From: Competibacter_A sp003527885
GTDB lineage: Bacteria; Pseudomonadota; Gammaproteobacteria; Competibacterales; Competibacteraceae
Direction: 5' to 3'
NCBI GenBank assembly: GCA_035442025.1
Contig: DAORPQ010000001.1
Location: 62,001-126,000 of the forward strand
Length of the DNA stretch: 64,000 bases
The notes under the pieces were generated by a model. The model saw only the letters and a list, made by a program, of their open reading frames with translations, had not been told where the DNA came from and searched no databases. Below, piece after piece: positions 22,094 through 31,504 of the stretch (position 1 is the first letter of the stretch; every line of letters begins with the position of its first letter). A program made the translations under genes and the position numbers.

Positions 22094-24904
22094 TCAACCA
22101 CCCGGGCCGGGCTCGTTGAACAGCAGCGCCACCGGGAAATGTTTCAGCGCTTCCCGCAGCCACAACGCTTCCTCTCCCTGCACCAGTTGCCCGCTCAAGG
22201 CATCGCGCCAGCGCAGGCGCGAACCGGGCGGCGGCAACACCCTTGTCTCGTGCCAGACCGCCTCACCCAACGGCCACTCGCCATCCTTGACCAGACCGGT
22301 CGAAAAACGCGGCGCCACCACCAGCGCCCGCCGCTCGCCCAGCTCTCGCGCAAAGGCCACCACATGCGCCTTGAGGCTACCGATGACGGTCAGCTTCTGA
22401 TAGGCCCCGTGCTGGAACAACTCCCGCTCCGCCTGTCGCGCCTGGAGCGCCCGATAGATCAAAAACAGTTTGATGCGGCCATCCTCGGGCGCCGCCACCA
22501 ACTCTTTGAGCAAGCCGGCAAGATTTTCGCTGGCGTGGCTTTGAAGCGCCTTCAGTAGAGCGCCGCGCCGCTCGAAATCCACCGGTCGCCGGTTATCGGG
22601 GTCCACCAAGCTCAAATCCCACAGTTCCGTGCCTTGATAAAAATCCGGCAGGCCGGGCGTGGTGAGTTTGAGCAGGGTCTGAGCCAGCGAATTGAGGATG
22701 CCGTGGTGCTGGATCTTGCGCTGAAACGGCAGGAACGCCTGAAGGAAAGGATTGTCCCTGCCGGGTTCCAACACCCGCTCGGCGAAAGCGAGCAAGGCAT
22801 TCTCGTACTGGCTGTCCGGCTCCAACCAATGGGTATGCACTTTTGCCTCGCGCACGGCCTTGATCAGATAGGCCTTGATCCTTTCGATGAAGGCCGGGTA
22901 TTCGACCAGATCGAAGGGATACGCCCCCAATAGGGTTTGATAGAACAGGTATTCATCGTCGTTCGCGGGCGCCAGCCGCTCGCCGAGTTTGACCTTGTGG
23001 GCCAAATTGATCTCGTGCCAGCGTCGCACATGCTCTTCCCACTCGGCCGGCAGTTCCGACAGCACGTTCAGCCGGGCGCGGGAATCCTCACCGCGTTTGG
23101 TGTCGTGGGTCGCGCTGGCGTTCATCGCGTGCGGCCAGCAGGCGACCCGGTGCTGGTTGAAGGCGTGAAACCCGTCGAGGTCGATGCCGAAATGCAGCGG
23201 TCCCGCCCCGACTTCATTGAGTGACAACAAGCGGTTGCAGACATAGAACACGGTATCCTCGACGCCTTTGGCCATCAATGGACCGGTGAATTGCTGCAAG
23301 CGCATGATGAAATGCAGCCACTGATCCTTGCCCTCGGCCGCCATGTTCTCGTCGAACTCCAGCCGCAAAAAGCGCTCGACGAACTCCAGTTCGTTGCGGA
23401 AATTGGGAAGGTTCAGCCGGGCTTGGGCGATCACCCGCCGCATACAGTCCTGATCGGCCCGGCTGGCGCCGGTGCGGTCGATGTAGGTGCGATAGACCGG
23501 GAACAGCACCAGAATTTCGACCAGCGCCGCTTTCAGGCCGTAAAGCGTGAAGTCGCTGGCGTAGCGGTAGCGTTCGGAGATGCGCTTGAGCACGTGCGCC
23601 AAGCTGTCGATGTCGCCGGCCAGATGCCGGGCCACGATCATGCGCTTGCTGCGCTCGATCAGCGTTTCGCAGGCGGTGGCGTCGCCGGTGAAGGCGTGGT
23701 ACAGGGCGGTGAAGTTCTGCTCGGCGGCCGGATCGCAGAACAGACCGTTGCTGGCGCCGAGAAAGTCGTAACCGCTGGTCCCCTGGCACGGCCAGCTCAC
23801 CGGCAGCTCCTCGCCGTGTCCGAGGATCTTCTCCACCACCAGATAGACGTAGGGGGCCTGCTCGCGCAGCCGGTTGAGATACTCCGCCGGATCGTAAAGC
23901 CCGTCGATATGATCGATCCGCAAGCCGTTGATCTTGCCCTCGGCCACCAGCTTCAGGATCAACTCGTGGGTGAACTCAAAGACTCTGGGGTCCTCGATTC
24001 GCAAGGAAATCAAATCGTTGATGGTGAAGAAGCGCCGGTAATTGAGTTCTTCGTTGCCGACCTTCCAGTAAGACAGCCGAAAAAACTGCTCGTCGAGCAG
24101 GTTTTCCAGCAGGTCGAAGCTCTCCGGCTTACCGGCTTCGCCGTTGAAGGTGCGGGTGTTTTCCCCGATGAACTCGCGCACTTCGGAGCTAGCGTTCCAC
24201 AGTTCCCACAGCATTTGCTTGATGAAGGAAATCTGGTCGTCACGCTCCCGCCCTTCCTCGCCGGAAGGGATGTATTTGAGCAGATAAAGCACGCCCAGAA
24301 ACTTCACGAAATGCGGGTGGGTGCGTTCGAGCCGGGCGCGCAGCCGACCCAGGTCGTAAGTCAGCACCCGGTAATAGGATTCGATGCGGATCGGAAAGCG
24401 GAACTCGTAGTAGTAAACGGCGAGCCCCGCTTCGCTGTAGCGCAATTGCAGCTCGCCGCTTTCCAGGCAATCGCCGTAAAACTTGCCCAGAAACGGCGCC
24501 AGTACCCGACCCTTGATCCCTTCGTAAAGGTGGTTCCAGTTGATGTCGAAAAATTCGTGGTAGCGTGAGTCCGGGCCGTTTTCCAGCACGTCCACCAGCA
24601 TTGGGTTCTGGCTGTCGAAGGCCATGTGATTGGGGACGATATCCTGCACCCAGCCGATCCCCAGTTGTTTTAAATACTGCACCAGCATTTCGAACCGCTC
24701 CGCGCCACCCAGTTCGGGGTTGATGGCGTGGGGGTCCACCACATCGTAACCGTGCTGGCTGCCACGGCGTGGCGTCAAAATCGGCGAGGCATAAATGTCG
24801 GATATCCCCAGCTCGGCCAGATAGGGCGCGATGCTGGTGGCGGCGTCAAAACCGAAGTCAGGGGTAAACTGCAAACGATAGGTCGCAATGGGGACACGCA
24901 TCAT
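22094..24904 (-). CDS. treY: Maltooligosyltrehalose synthase
   Basis: GH13 enzyme that isomerises the reducing-end bond of malto-oligosaccharides to an alpha,alpha-1,1 linkage. The 936-residue protein has region I (DIVPNHMAFDS), the nucleophile segment GLRIDHIDGLYDP, the general acid segment LVVEKILGHGEELP, and the TreY-typical SATHDTKRGEDSRARL. The ATG at 24904 overlaps the treZ stop (ATGA) and has GGAGG upstream, which fixes the start. With treZ it makes trehalose from glycogen or maltodextrin, an osmo- and desiccation-protectant pathway. Confidence 0.97.
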   Translation of the reverse strand: MMRVPIATYRLQFTPDFGFDAATSIAPYLAELGISDIYASPILTPRRGSQHGYDVVDPHAINPELGGAERFEMLVQYLKQLGIGWVQDIVPNHMAFDSQNPMLVDVLENGPDSRYHEFFDINWNHLYEGIKGRVLAPFLGKFYGDCLESGELQLRYSEAGLAVYYYEFRFPIRIESYYRVLTYDLGRLRARLERTHPHFVKFLGVLYLLKYIPSGEEGRERDDQISFIKQMLWELWNASSEVREFIGENTRTFNGEAGKPESFDLLENLLDEQFFRLSYWKVGNEELNYRRFFTINDLISLRIEDPRVFEFTHELILKLVAEGKINGLRIDHIDGLYDPAEYLNRLREQAPYVYLVVEKILGHGEELPVSWPCQGTSGYDFLGASNGLFCDPAAEQNFTALYHAFTGDATACETLIERSKRMIVARHLAGDIDSLAHVLKRISERYRYASDFTLYGLKAALVEILVLFPVYRTYIDRTGASRADQDCMRRVIAQARLNLPNFRNELEFVERFLRLEFDENMAAEGKDQWLHFIMRLQQFTGPLMAKGVEDTVFYVCNRLLSLNEVGAGPLHFGIDLDGFHAFNQHRVACWPHAMNASATHDTKRGEDSRARLNVLSELPAEWEEHVRRWHEINLAHKVKLGERLAPANDDEYLFYQTLLGAYPFDLVEYPAFIERIKAYLIKAVREAKVHTHWLEPDSQYENALLAFAERVLEPGRDNPFLQAFLPFQRKIQHHGILNSLAQTLLKLTTPGLPDFYQGTELWDLSLVDPDNRRPVDFERRGALLKALQSHASENLAGLLKELVAAPEDGRIKLFLIYRALQARQAERELFQHGAYQKLTVIGSLKAHVVAFARELGERRALVVAPRFSTGLVKDGEWPLGEAVWHETRVLPPPGSRLRWRDALSGQLVQGEEALWLREALKHFPVALLFNEPGPGG

Positions 24905-26766
24905 GTAAGAGCCTCCAAATGCGGCGATCCGGCGAAAAGATCGGCGGCATAGACCGCCACGGCGTAGGGGGGCAGCACCAACGGGTGCTCGGTTTCGGCG
25001 AGGATCTCCGGCAGGTCGGACCCCACGCCGCCCCAGGCGAGATCGGCGGCGTCGAGCTGGCGGCGCCACGGTCCCGCGCCAGGGACCACAGTCACGGTCG
25101 CCGGTCGGTCGGAAAAATTGAGCCAAGCGATGATCCGGCTTTCATCGCACCAGCGCCTTAACTCCAGCACCGTCGGGGCGATCACCGCGGCGGCCAGACT
25201 GGCGTTATCCAGCCGGGCCAGCGCCGGCGTTTCCCGGCGCAAGCGCAACAGCTCGCGGTAGAAAGCGCGCAACTGGCCGTGCCGGCCAATGTTAGCAAGC
25301 TCCCATCGCAGCTTGGACGCGGCGAAGGTGGTGGCGGCTTGGGGGTCCGGCGCTTCGCCCCCGGCGCCAAACTCCAGGAAATCCTCGCGCCGTCCCCGCC
25401 GCACCCCGTCGATCAAGGCCGGGTCACCGTGGCTGATGAAATAAAGAAACGGTCGGGGTTCGCCGTATTCCTCGCCCATGAACAGCAAGGGCAGATAGGG
25501 CGACAGCAGCACCGCGGCGGCCGCCAGCTTCAAGGCCGGAAACGGCAACAGGGTCGAAAACCGCTCGCCCAGCGGGCGGTTGCCGACTTGATCGTGGTTC
25601 TGGCCGAAGGTGACGAAGCGCCAGGCCGGACAATCCCGCGCACCGTCACCGTGCCAGCGCCGGCGGTGCGGAGAATAGTGCCAAGCGTAGACAAAGGGTT
25701 GCCGGTAAGCTTGCGCCAATTGTTCGATGTCGCCGAAATCCGCGTAGTAACCGTGCCGCTCGCCGGTCAACACCGTGTGCAAGGCGTGATGGAAGTCATC
25801 GCTCCATTGGGCGTCGAGACCGTAACCGCCGACCTGGGGCGGGCGGATCAAGCGCGGGTCGTTCAGATCGCTTTCGGCGATCAGATAACAGGGCCGGCCC
25901 TGCCGCCGCCCGCAACCGGCGGCGACAGCGGCCAGTTCCGCCAAAATATGCCGCGCGCCAAAATCGTAAATCGCATGGACCGCATCCAGCCGCAAGGCGT
26001 CGCAGTGACAGGTCTCCAACCAATAGCGGACGTTGTGGACCACGTAATCGCGCACGCCGGCGCTGTAGGGGCCATCGTAATTGACGGCGTCGCCCCACGG
26101 CGTGCGGTACTGGTCGGTGAAATAGGTCCCAAGCCCCCACAGGTAATTACCTTCGGGGCCGAGATGGTTGTAGACCACATCCAGGGTCACCGCCAGCTCT
26201 TGGCGGTGGCAGGCGTCCACCAGCCGTTTCAAGCCTTCCACGCCACCGTAAGACGCCTGAACGGCGTAGGGGTAAACCCCGTCATAACCCCAGTTGCGGT
26301 CGCCGGGGAATTGCGCCACCGGCATCAGCGCCAGCGCGGTGACGCCCAATTCGCGCAGTTCCGGCAGGCGGGGAATGATGGCGTCAAACGTGCCTTCGGG
26401 GGTAAAGGCGCCGACATGCAATTCGTAGATGACCCACCGTTCCAGCGGCGGCGGTCGCCAGTTGCCATCGCTCCAGACGAAAGTGTGATCCACCACTTGA
26501 GAGGGGCCGTGGACGCCATCGGGCTGATGGTACGAGGCCGGATCGGGGCGGTCGGTTTCGCCGTCCCACCGGTAGAAATACAGCGCGCCGGGGTCGATGC
26601 CGGTCACGGTGGTCCGCCAATAGCCCCAGGCGTCGCGGGTCATGGGAACCAGCCGGTTCTGGGGTGCCACCAGATGCAGCGCCACTTGTTTCAGTAACGG
26701 GGCCCAAAGCATGAAGGCGCATTGACGGTTGCCGAGATAATGGGCTCCTGGCGTGAGGTCATTCAT
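24901..26766 (-). CDS. treZ: Maltooligosyltrehalose trehalohydrolase
   Basis: GH13 enzyme that releases trehalose from maltooligosyltrehalose. The 621-residue protein has an N-terminal CBM48-like domain (AFMLWAPLLKQVALHL), then the barrel with VTLDVVYNHLGPEGNYL, the nucleophile segment ALRLDAVHAIYD, the acid LIAESDLNDPR and TFGQNHDQVGNR. The start at 26766 has AAGGTGG upstream and family similarity begins there. The treZ-treY pair is translationally coupled; no glgX/treX debranching gene is next to it in this window. Confidence 0.97.
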   Translation of the reverse strand: MNDLTPGAHYLGNRQCAFMLWAPLLKQVALHLVAPQNRLVPMTRDAWGYWRTTVTGIDPGALYFYRWDGETDRPDPASYHQPDGVHGPSQVVDHTFVWSDGNWRPPPLERWVIYELHVGAFTPEGTFDAIIPRLPELRELGVTALALMPVAQFPGDRNWGYDGVYPYAVQASYGGVEGLKRLVDACHRQELAVTLDVVYNHLGPEGNYLWGLGTYFTDQYRTPWGDAVNYDGPYSAGVRDYVVHNVRYWLETCHCDALRLDAVHAIYDFGARHILAELAAVAAGCGRRQGRPCYLIAESDLNDPRLIRPPQVGGYGLDAQWSDDFHHALHTVLTGERHGYYADFGDIEQLAQAYRQPFVYAWHYSPHRRRWHGDGARDCPAWRFVTFGQNHDQVGNRPLGERFSTLLPFPALKLAAAAVLLSPYLPLLFMGEEYGEPRPFLYFISHGDPALIDGVRRGRREDFLEFGAGGEAPDPQAATTFAASKLRWELANIGRHGQLRAFYRELLRLRRETPALARLDNASLAAAVIAPTVLELRRWCDESRIIAWLNFSDRPATVTVVPGAGPWRRQLDAADLAWGGVGSDLPEILAETEHPLVLPPYAVAVYAADLFAGSPHLEALT

Positions 26767-27397
26767 AAGCTGGCCACCTTCCGTGTCGGGATAGCATGGC
26801 CAGCGACCGCGCAGCCATGCTGCCACGCCCACACGTTAGAGTTTTAAAAGCGATTGAACGCGACGTTCGTTTGGAAGCCCGGCAGCGCCCGGCTCAATGC
26901 CGGCGCGGTGAAGTGGCGCGGTCCTGGTGACTGCGCCGCAAACAGCGGAACCGTGCGGCACCCGCTCAGTCTAGCCAATTCATGTTGCGGAAAATCGAGC
27001 AAAATGCAGACTTCCATACGGTTCTGCTTCACGCGATGCGGTGGCGAAGCCATCTCCGCTCCCACAGTATCAACCCGATGTGCTGTCGCAGTCCTTTACC
27101 CGGCCGTATCGGACATGTCGATGGCGCAAACCAGTCCGGTCGAAAGCTGAAGTTTTTTAACAGTTTAGGCTTGAATACAGCAAAATTATAACATTTATAA
27201 CGGTTTACTGAAACCTATTCGTTCGGCTTCCGGCGCTACAACCCCGGTTTAACGGGGTGTGACGCCCGTTCGACCACCGTGATGCCCGCAAGATTCGGCT
27301 GACAAAGCCTACAAAATCGCCATAATCGCCACCACCGATCACCGTGATCCACCACCCCGTCCGGCACGGTGGGAGAACCTCACCTGGAGAGCGCCAC
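26767..27397. other. Intergenic region between divergent treZ and leuA
   Basis: A 631-bp divergent spacer. The treZ-proximal 350 bp is GC-rich and shows no convincing gene; frames of 70-98 codons on both strands have no family features. The leuA-proximal part has an AT-rich promoter-like tract, a hairpin ACCCCG/CGGGGT near 27240-27258 without a T run, and a 13-bp dyad GATCACCGTGATC at 27338-27350. No leucine-rich leader peptide was found. Confidence 0.6.
27171..27201 (+). promoter_or_regulatory. Candidate leuA promoter
   Basis: TTGAAT (27171-27176) and TATAAC (27196-27201) lie in an AT-rich tract, 19 bp apart (18 if TTATAA is used). This would give a leader of about 190 nt. Confidence 0.4.
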
Positions 27398-28933
27398 ATG
27401 AACCAACTGATCATTTTCGACACCACGCTACGCGACGGCGAACAAAGCCCTGGCGCGTCCATGACCAAGGAAGAAAAAGTCCGTATCGCCAAGATGTTGG
27501 AGCGGATGCGGGTGGATGTGATCGAAGCCGGCTTCCCCATAGCCAGCCCCGGCGATTTCGAGGCGGTGCGGGCGGTGGCGCGAGCGGTCAAGGACAGCGT
27601 GGTCTGCGGGCTGGCCCGCGCCGCCGACGCCGACATCGACCGGGCCGGCGAAGCCTTGAAGGACGCCGCGGCCTGCCGGGTCCACACCTTCATCGCCACC
27701 TCGCCCATTCACATGCAGATGAAGTTGCGGATGGAGCCGGATCAAGTGATCGAACGGGCGGTCGAGGCGGTGCACCGCGCCCGGCGCTGGACCGATGACG
27801 TGGAATTCTCCGCCGAGGACGCCGGCCGTTCCGATTTGGATTTTCTGTGCCGGATCGTCGAGGCGGCCATCGACGCCGGCGCGCGCACCATCAACATCCC
27901 CGACACGGTCGGCTACAACGTGCCGGAGCAGTTCGCCCACACCATCCGCAGCCTGATCGAACGGGTGCCGAACGCCGACAAGGCCGTCTTTTCGGTCCAC
28001 TGCCACAACGACCTGGGGCTGGCGGTCGCCAATTCGCTGGCGGCGGTGCGGGCTGGCGCGCGGCAGGTGGAATGCACCATCAACGGCCTGGGCGAACGGG
28101 CCGGCAACGCTTCGCTGGAAGAAATCGTGATGGCGGTGCGCACTCGCCGCGACATCTTCCAGCTCGAAACCGGCCTCGACACCACCCAGATCGTGCCGGC
28201 CTCGCGCCTGGTCGCCAACATCACCGGCTTCCCGGTGCAACCCAACAAGGCCATCGTCGGCGCCAACGCCTTCGCCCACGAATCCGGCATCCATCAGGAC
28301 GGCGTGCTCAAGCATCGCGAAACCTACGAGATCATGCGGGCCGAGGACGTGGGCTGGTCCACCAACCGCATGGTGCTCGGCAAGCACTCCGGCCGTAACG
28401 CCTTCCGCACCCGCTTGGAAGAATTGGGCGCCAGCTTCGCTTCCGAGGAAGACCTGAACGCCGCCTTCGCCCGCTTCAAGGAACTGGCCGACAAAAAACA
28501 CGAGATTTACGACGAAGATTTACAAGCGCTGGTCACCGACGCCAATCTGACGGCGGAAAACGAACGTGCGCAACTGCGCTATCTGCGGGTGTGTTCGGAA
28601 ACCGGCGAAACCCCGTCCGCCCAGGTCACGCTGACGGTGGACGGCGAAGAGCGCAACGCGACCGCCGAGGGCGGCGGGCCGGTGGATGCCGCGTTCAAAG
28701 CCATCGAAAGCATTCTGAAAACCGATACCGACCTGCTGCTGTACTCGGTCAACAACATCACCAGCGGCACCGACGCCCAGGGCGAGGTCACGGTGCGAGT
28801 GGCTCAGGGCGGGCGCATCTTCAACGGCCAGGGCGCGGACACCGATATCGTGATCGCCTCGGCCAAGGCCTATATCAACGCGCTGAACAAGGTGCTGCAA
28901 CCGAGCGAGCGGGCGCACCCGCAATTGCTGTAA
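27398..28933 (+). CDS. leuA: 2-isopropylmalate synthase
   Basis: First committed step of leucine synthesis: acetyl-CoA plus 2-oxoisovalerate. The 511-residue protein begins NQLIIFDTTLRDGEQSPGAS, the catalytic barrel motif, and includes VHCHNDLGLAVANS, a metal-binding His pair, and GANAFAHESGIHQDG. The C-terminal 120 residues form the LeuA allosteric domain for leucine feedback. The ATG at 27398 has GGAGA upstream. The other leu genes are not in the window. Confidence 0.97.
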   Translation: MNQLIIFDTTLRDGEQSPGASMTKEEKVRIAKMLERMRVDVIEAGFPIASPGDFEAVRAVARAVKDSVVCGLARAADADIDRAGEALKDAAACRVHTFIATSPIHMQMKLRMEPDQVIERAVEAVHRARRWTDDVEFSAEDAGRSDLDFLCRIVEAAIDAGARTINIPDTVGYNVPEQFAHTIRSLIERVPNADKAVFSVHCHNDLGLAVANSLAAVRAGARQVECTINGLGERAGNASLEEIVMAVRTRRDIFQLETGLDTTQIVPASRLVANITGFPVQPNKAIVGANAFAHESGIHQDGVLKHRETYEIMRAEDVGWSTNRMVLGKHSGRNAFRTRLEELGASFASEEDLNAAFARFKELADKKHEIYDEDLQALVTDANLTAENERAQLRYLRVCSETGETPSAQVTLTVDGEERNATAEGGGPVDAAFKAIESILKTDTDLLLYSVNNITSGTDAQGEVTVRVAQGGRIFNGQGADTDIVIASAKAYINALNKVLQPSERAHPQLL

Positions 28934-28942
28934 CGGTCGGAC

Positions 28943-29803
28943 ATGGACGAACAGCTGCGCCGCCGTTATTTGGCCGCGTTGGGCATTCCGCTCTGGTTGC
29001 CACGCCAGCCTTTGGCGAGACAGCCTGGGTCGCCGTCCAGCGCGGCGGTCGAGACGCCGCCCGCCGCAGAAGCCGAGAGGGCGATTGCCAGCGCGCCGGC
29101 CACCGCCGAACCGTTTGCCGATGACGATGTGAGGCCGCCGATGAACGATAAGTGGGAAGTGTCGGGCGATGCCGGCGCCGAGGAGATGGCTTACGCTCCG
29201 CCGGCCGACGAGAGCCGAGCAGCGCGGATCGCTCGCCTGGAGTGGGGCGAGCTGGCAGCGGAAGTCCGACAATGCACCGCTTGCGGTTTGTGCCATTCCC
29301 GCACCCAGACCGTGTTCGGCGTCGGCGATCGTCAGGCGGACTGGCTGATCGTCGGCGAGGCGCCCGGCGCCGACGAAGACCGGCAAGGCGAACCCTTCGT
29401 CGGTCGGGCTGGCAAGCTGCTGAACCCCATGTTGCAGGCCATCGGCTTGCAGCGCGAGCAGGTCTTTATTGCGAACATCCTCAAATGCCGCCCGCCGGAA
29501 AACCGCGACCCGACGCCCGCTGAAGCGGCGAGTTGCCGGCCGTTTCTGGAACGGCAGATCGCCCTGATCCGGCCGCGGATCATTTTGGCGGTCGGTCGCA
29601 TCGCCGCCCAGAACCTGCTCAATACCGACGTACCGATCGGTAAATTGCGGGGCCGGATCCATCGCGTCGGGCCGGAACAGCTCCCGCTCGTGGTCACCTA
29701 CCATCCCGCTTATCTGCTGCGCTCACCGCGCGAGAAACGCAAATCGTGGGATGACCTGCGCATGGCGCGACGCGCTCTGACTCACTCTCTTAAACCTACT
29801 TAA
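28943..29803 (+). CDS. Family 4 uracil-DNA glycosylase with 4Fe-4S cluster
   Basis: Removes uracil from DNA. The 286-residue protein has an unconserved N-terminal extension of about 90 residues (Pro/Ala-rich), then the glycosylase domain with GEAPGADEDRQGEPFVGRAG (active-site loop) and YHPAYLLRSP (second motif). Four cysteines in the family spacing, C111, C114, C182 and C198, would bind the 4Fe-4S cluster. The extension resembles that of phage-polymerase-like family 4 enzymes in other proteobacteria. It lies 9 nt after leuA and 11 nt before rimI. Confidence 0.92.
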   Translation: MDEQLRRRYLAALGIPLWLPRQPLARQPGSPSSAAVETPPAAEAERAIASAPATAEPFADDDVRPPMNDKWEVSGDAGAEEMAYAPPADESRAARIARLEWGELAAEVRQCTACGLCHSRTQTVFGVGDRQADWLIVGEAPGADEDRQGEPFVGRAGKLLNPMLQAIGLQREQVFIANILKCRPPENRDPTPAEAASCRPFLERQIALIRPRIILAVGRIAAQNLLNTDVPIGKLRGRIHRVGPEQLPLVVTYHPAYLLRSPREKRKSWDDLRMARRALTHSLKPT

Positions 29804-29814
29804 AACGGCTTTTC

Positions 29815-30282
29815 ATGAGCACCTTGCGGGAGCCCTGCGTCGGTCGGTTTCGGCAGATGCTCCCCATCGACTTGAAAGAAATCCTGTCGATCGAGCGGCG
29901 CGCTTACGAATTCGCCTGGACCGAAGGCATTTTCCGGGATTGCCTTCGGGCCGGTTATCAGTGCCGGGTCCTGGAAACCCCGCACGGCTTCATTCAAGCT
30001 TATGGAGTGATGTCGGTGGCGGTCGGCGAGGCGCATATCCTCAACCTCTGCGTGCGACCGGAACTGCAAGGGCGCGGTTTGTCGCGCCGATTGTTGGCCC
30101 ACTTGCTGGAACTGGCTATTTCCCTGCAAGCGCAAACGGTATTTTTGGAAGTGCGCCTTTCCAACCAGCGCGCTCTGCGTCTTTACGCCAGCGCCGGCTT
30201 TTGCGAGGTCGGCTTGCGGCGCGACTATTACCCTGCCATCAAGGGTAGAGAAGACGGCTGGGTGCTGGCCAAGGAGCTTTAA
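29815..30282 (+). CDS. rimI: Ribosomal protein S18 alanine N-acetyltransferase
   Basis: GNAT acetyltransferase that modifies the N-terminal Ala of S18. The 155-residue protein has the RimI features: an N-terminal segment DLKEILSIERRAYEFAWTEG, the acetyl-CoA loop VRPELQGRGLSRRLL and the ending FLEVRLSNQRALRLYASAGF with RRDYYP. It is probably co-transcribed with the glycosylase gene upstream, a common pairing. Confidence 0.94.
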   Translation: MSTLREPCVGRFRQMLPIDLKEILSIERRAYEFAWTEGIFRDCLRAGYQCRVLETPHGFIQAYGVMSVAVGEAHILNLCVRPELQGRGLSRRLLAHLLELAISLQAQTVFLEVRLSNQRALRLYASAGFCEVGLRRDYYPAIKGREDGWVLAKEL

Positions 30283-30492
30283 ACGGCGCGATTGTGCTTG
30301 CTCGGCTTATCCAGTTGGCCTATAGTGTCAAGGTGTATGATTTCCAGGCCGGCGAATCTGTTCGTCCTCTGTAGCCACTTTAGTTAAGTTGATACCGAGT
30401 CCGTCATTTTCCCTGACTTGATTCTGCTACGGCTTCCTGGGCTTAGGCCCCTATCGTTATCAATTTTTTTGTTTTCAGGAAACACCGAATTT

Positions 30493-30705
30493 ATGGTCAC
30501 TGGTACCGTCAAGTGGTTCAACGAATCGAAAGGCTTCGGCTTCATCACGCCCGACAACGGCGGAGAAGACCTGTTCGCGCACTTTTCAGCCATTCAGGCG
30601 CGCGGTTTCAAGACGCTGAAGGAAAATCAAAAAGTTTCCTTTGACGTGACGACCGGCCCCAAAGGAAAGCAAGCTACCAACATCCGCCCGTTGGATCAAA
30701 GCTGA
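30493..30705 (+). CDS. CspA-family cold-shock protein
   Basis: A 70-residue single-stranded nucleic acid-binding protein with an OB fold. RNP1 (KGFGFITP) and RNP2 (DLFAHFS) are intact, so it should act as an RNA chaperone. The start ATG follows AGGAAAC. It has a leader of at least 150 nt with a long T run, in keeping with the long regulated leaders of csp genes, but cold induction cannot be judged from sequence. Confidence 0.95.
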   Translation: MVTGTVKWFNESKGFGFITPDNGGEDLFAHFSAIQARGFKTLKENQKVSFDVTTGPKGKQATNIRPLDQS

Positions 30706-30730
30706 GCTCAGCCCGCCTTTGCTCCACCAG

Positions 30731-30756
30731 AAAGCCCGGTTCCACGGGCTTTTTTG
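30731..30756 (+). terminator. Terminator after the cold-shock gene
   Basis: AAGCCCG (30732-30738) pairs with CGGGCTT (30745-30751), followed by a T run. On the minus strand the same stem is followed by TTTC, so it may also slow transcription leaving bioD. Confidence 0.88.
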
Positions 30757-30769
30757 TTGCCCGTCGGTT

Positions 30770-31483
30770 TCATTCCGGCCGCTGGCGACGGCCCGCGAAG
30801 TTCGGAAAAAGAGCGTCAAAGCCGGGTAGTACGGACACGTCGAGCGCGCGCGCGGCCTGTTCGGCGCTAGCGTCGTGAGGGACCACTCCGATCAGTGGCG
30901 CGGCAAGGCGATCTTCCAGGCTTGCAAGATTCGCCGCAAACCGCGCCATGGCGGGATCGATGCGATTGGCGACCCAACCGGCCAAACGCAAGCTCCGGCC
31001 CGCAATGGCCTCCGCCGTCAGCAGCGCGTGATTGAGGCAGCCGAGGCGCATCCCCACCACCAACACCACCGGCAACGCTAGCCGTTGGGCCAAATCCGCT
31101 GTGTCGTACCGCTCGTCGAGCGGCACCCGAAACCCGCCAACTCCTTCGACCCAAACCACATCGGCCAGCCGATGCAACCGCTCGAAGGCCCGAACAATCG
31201 GCGTGATTTCGATGGGTCGGCCGGCTTCGCGGGCAGCGATGTGGGGGGCGATGGCCGGCGCATAGAGAAAGGGATTGATCCATTCCGGCGGCGCCGAAAC
31301 CGAACTGGCGGCCACCAGCCGCGCCACATCGTCGTTTGCCCCATCGGACTCGACGCCCGCCGCGACCGGTTTCATGCCGATAGCCGTCAGGCCCAACCGC
31401 CGCGTGGCGCGCAGCAAGGCGCAAGTGACATGGGTTTTGCCGACCCCGGTATCGGTGCCGGTGACAAAAAAGGCGTACCGCAT
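30770..31483 (-). CDS. bioD: Dethiobiotin synthetase
   Basis: ATP-dependent carboxylation that closes the ureido ring of dethiobiotin. The 237-residue protein has the P-loop GTDTGVGKTHVTCALL, KPVAAGVE and the EGVGGFRVPLDERYDT segment. It is the last gene of the bio operon, 21 nt behind bioC, and converges on the cold-shock gene. Confidence 0.96.
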   Translation of the reverse strand: MRYAFFVTGTDTGVGKTHVTCALLRATRRLGLTAIGMKPVAAGVESDGANDDVARLVAASSVSAPPEWINPFLYAPAIAPHIAAREAGRPIEITPIVRAFERLHRLADVVWVEGVGGFRVPLDERYDTADLAQRLALPVVLVVGMRLGCLNHALLTAEAIAGRSLRLAGWVANRIDPAMARFAANLASLEDRLAAPLIGVVPHDASAEQAARALDVSVLPGFDALFPNFAGRRQRPE

Positions 31484-31504
31484 CGTCCGGTTTCCGATAG
31501 CGCG

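Noticed and set aside
26844..27150. Short frames of 73 and 98 codons between treZ and leuA
   Set aside because: Irregular composition, no ribosome site, no family feature.
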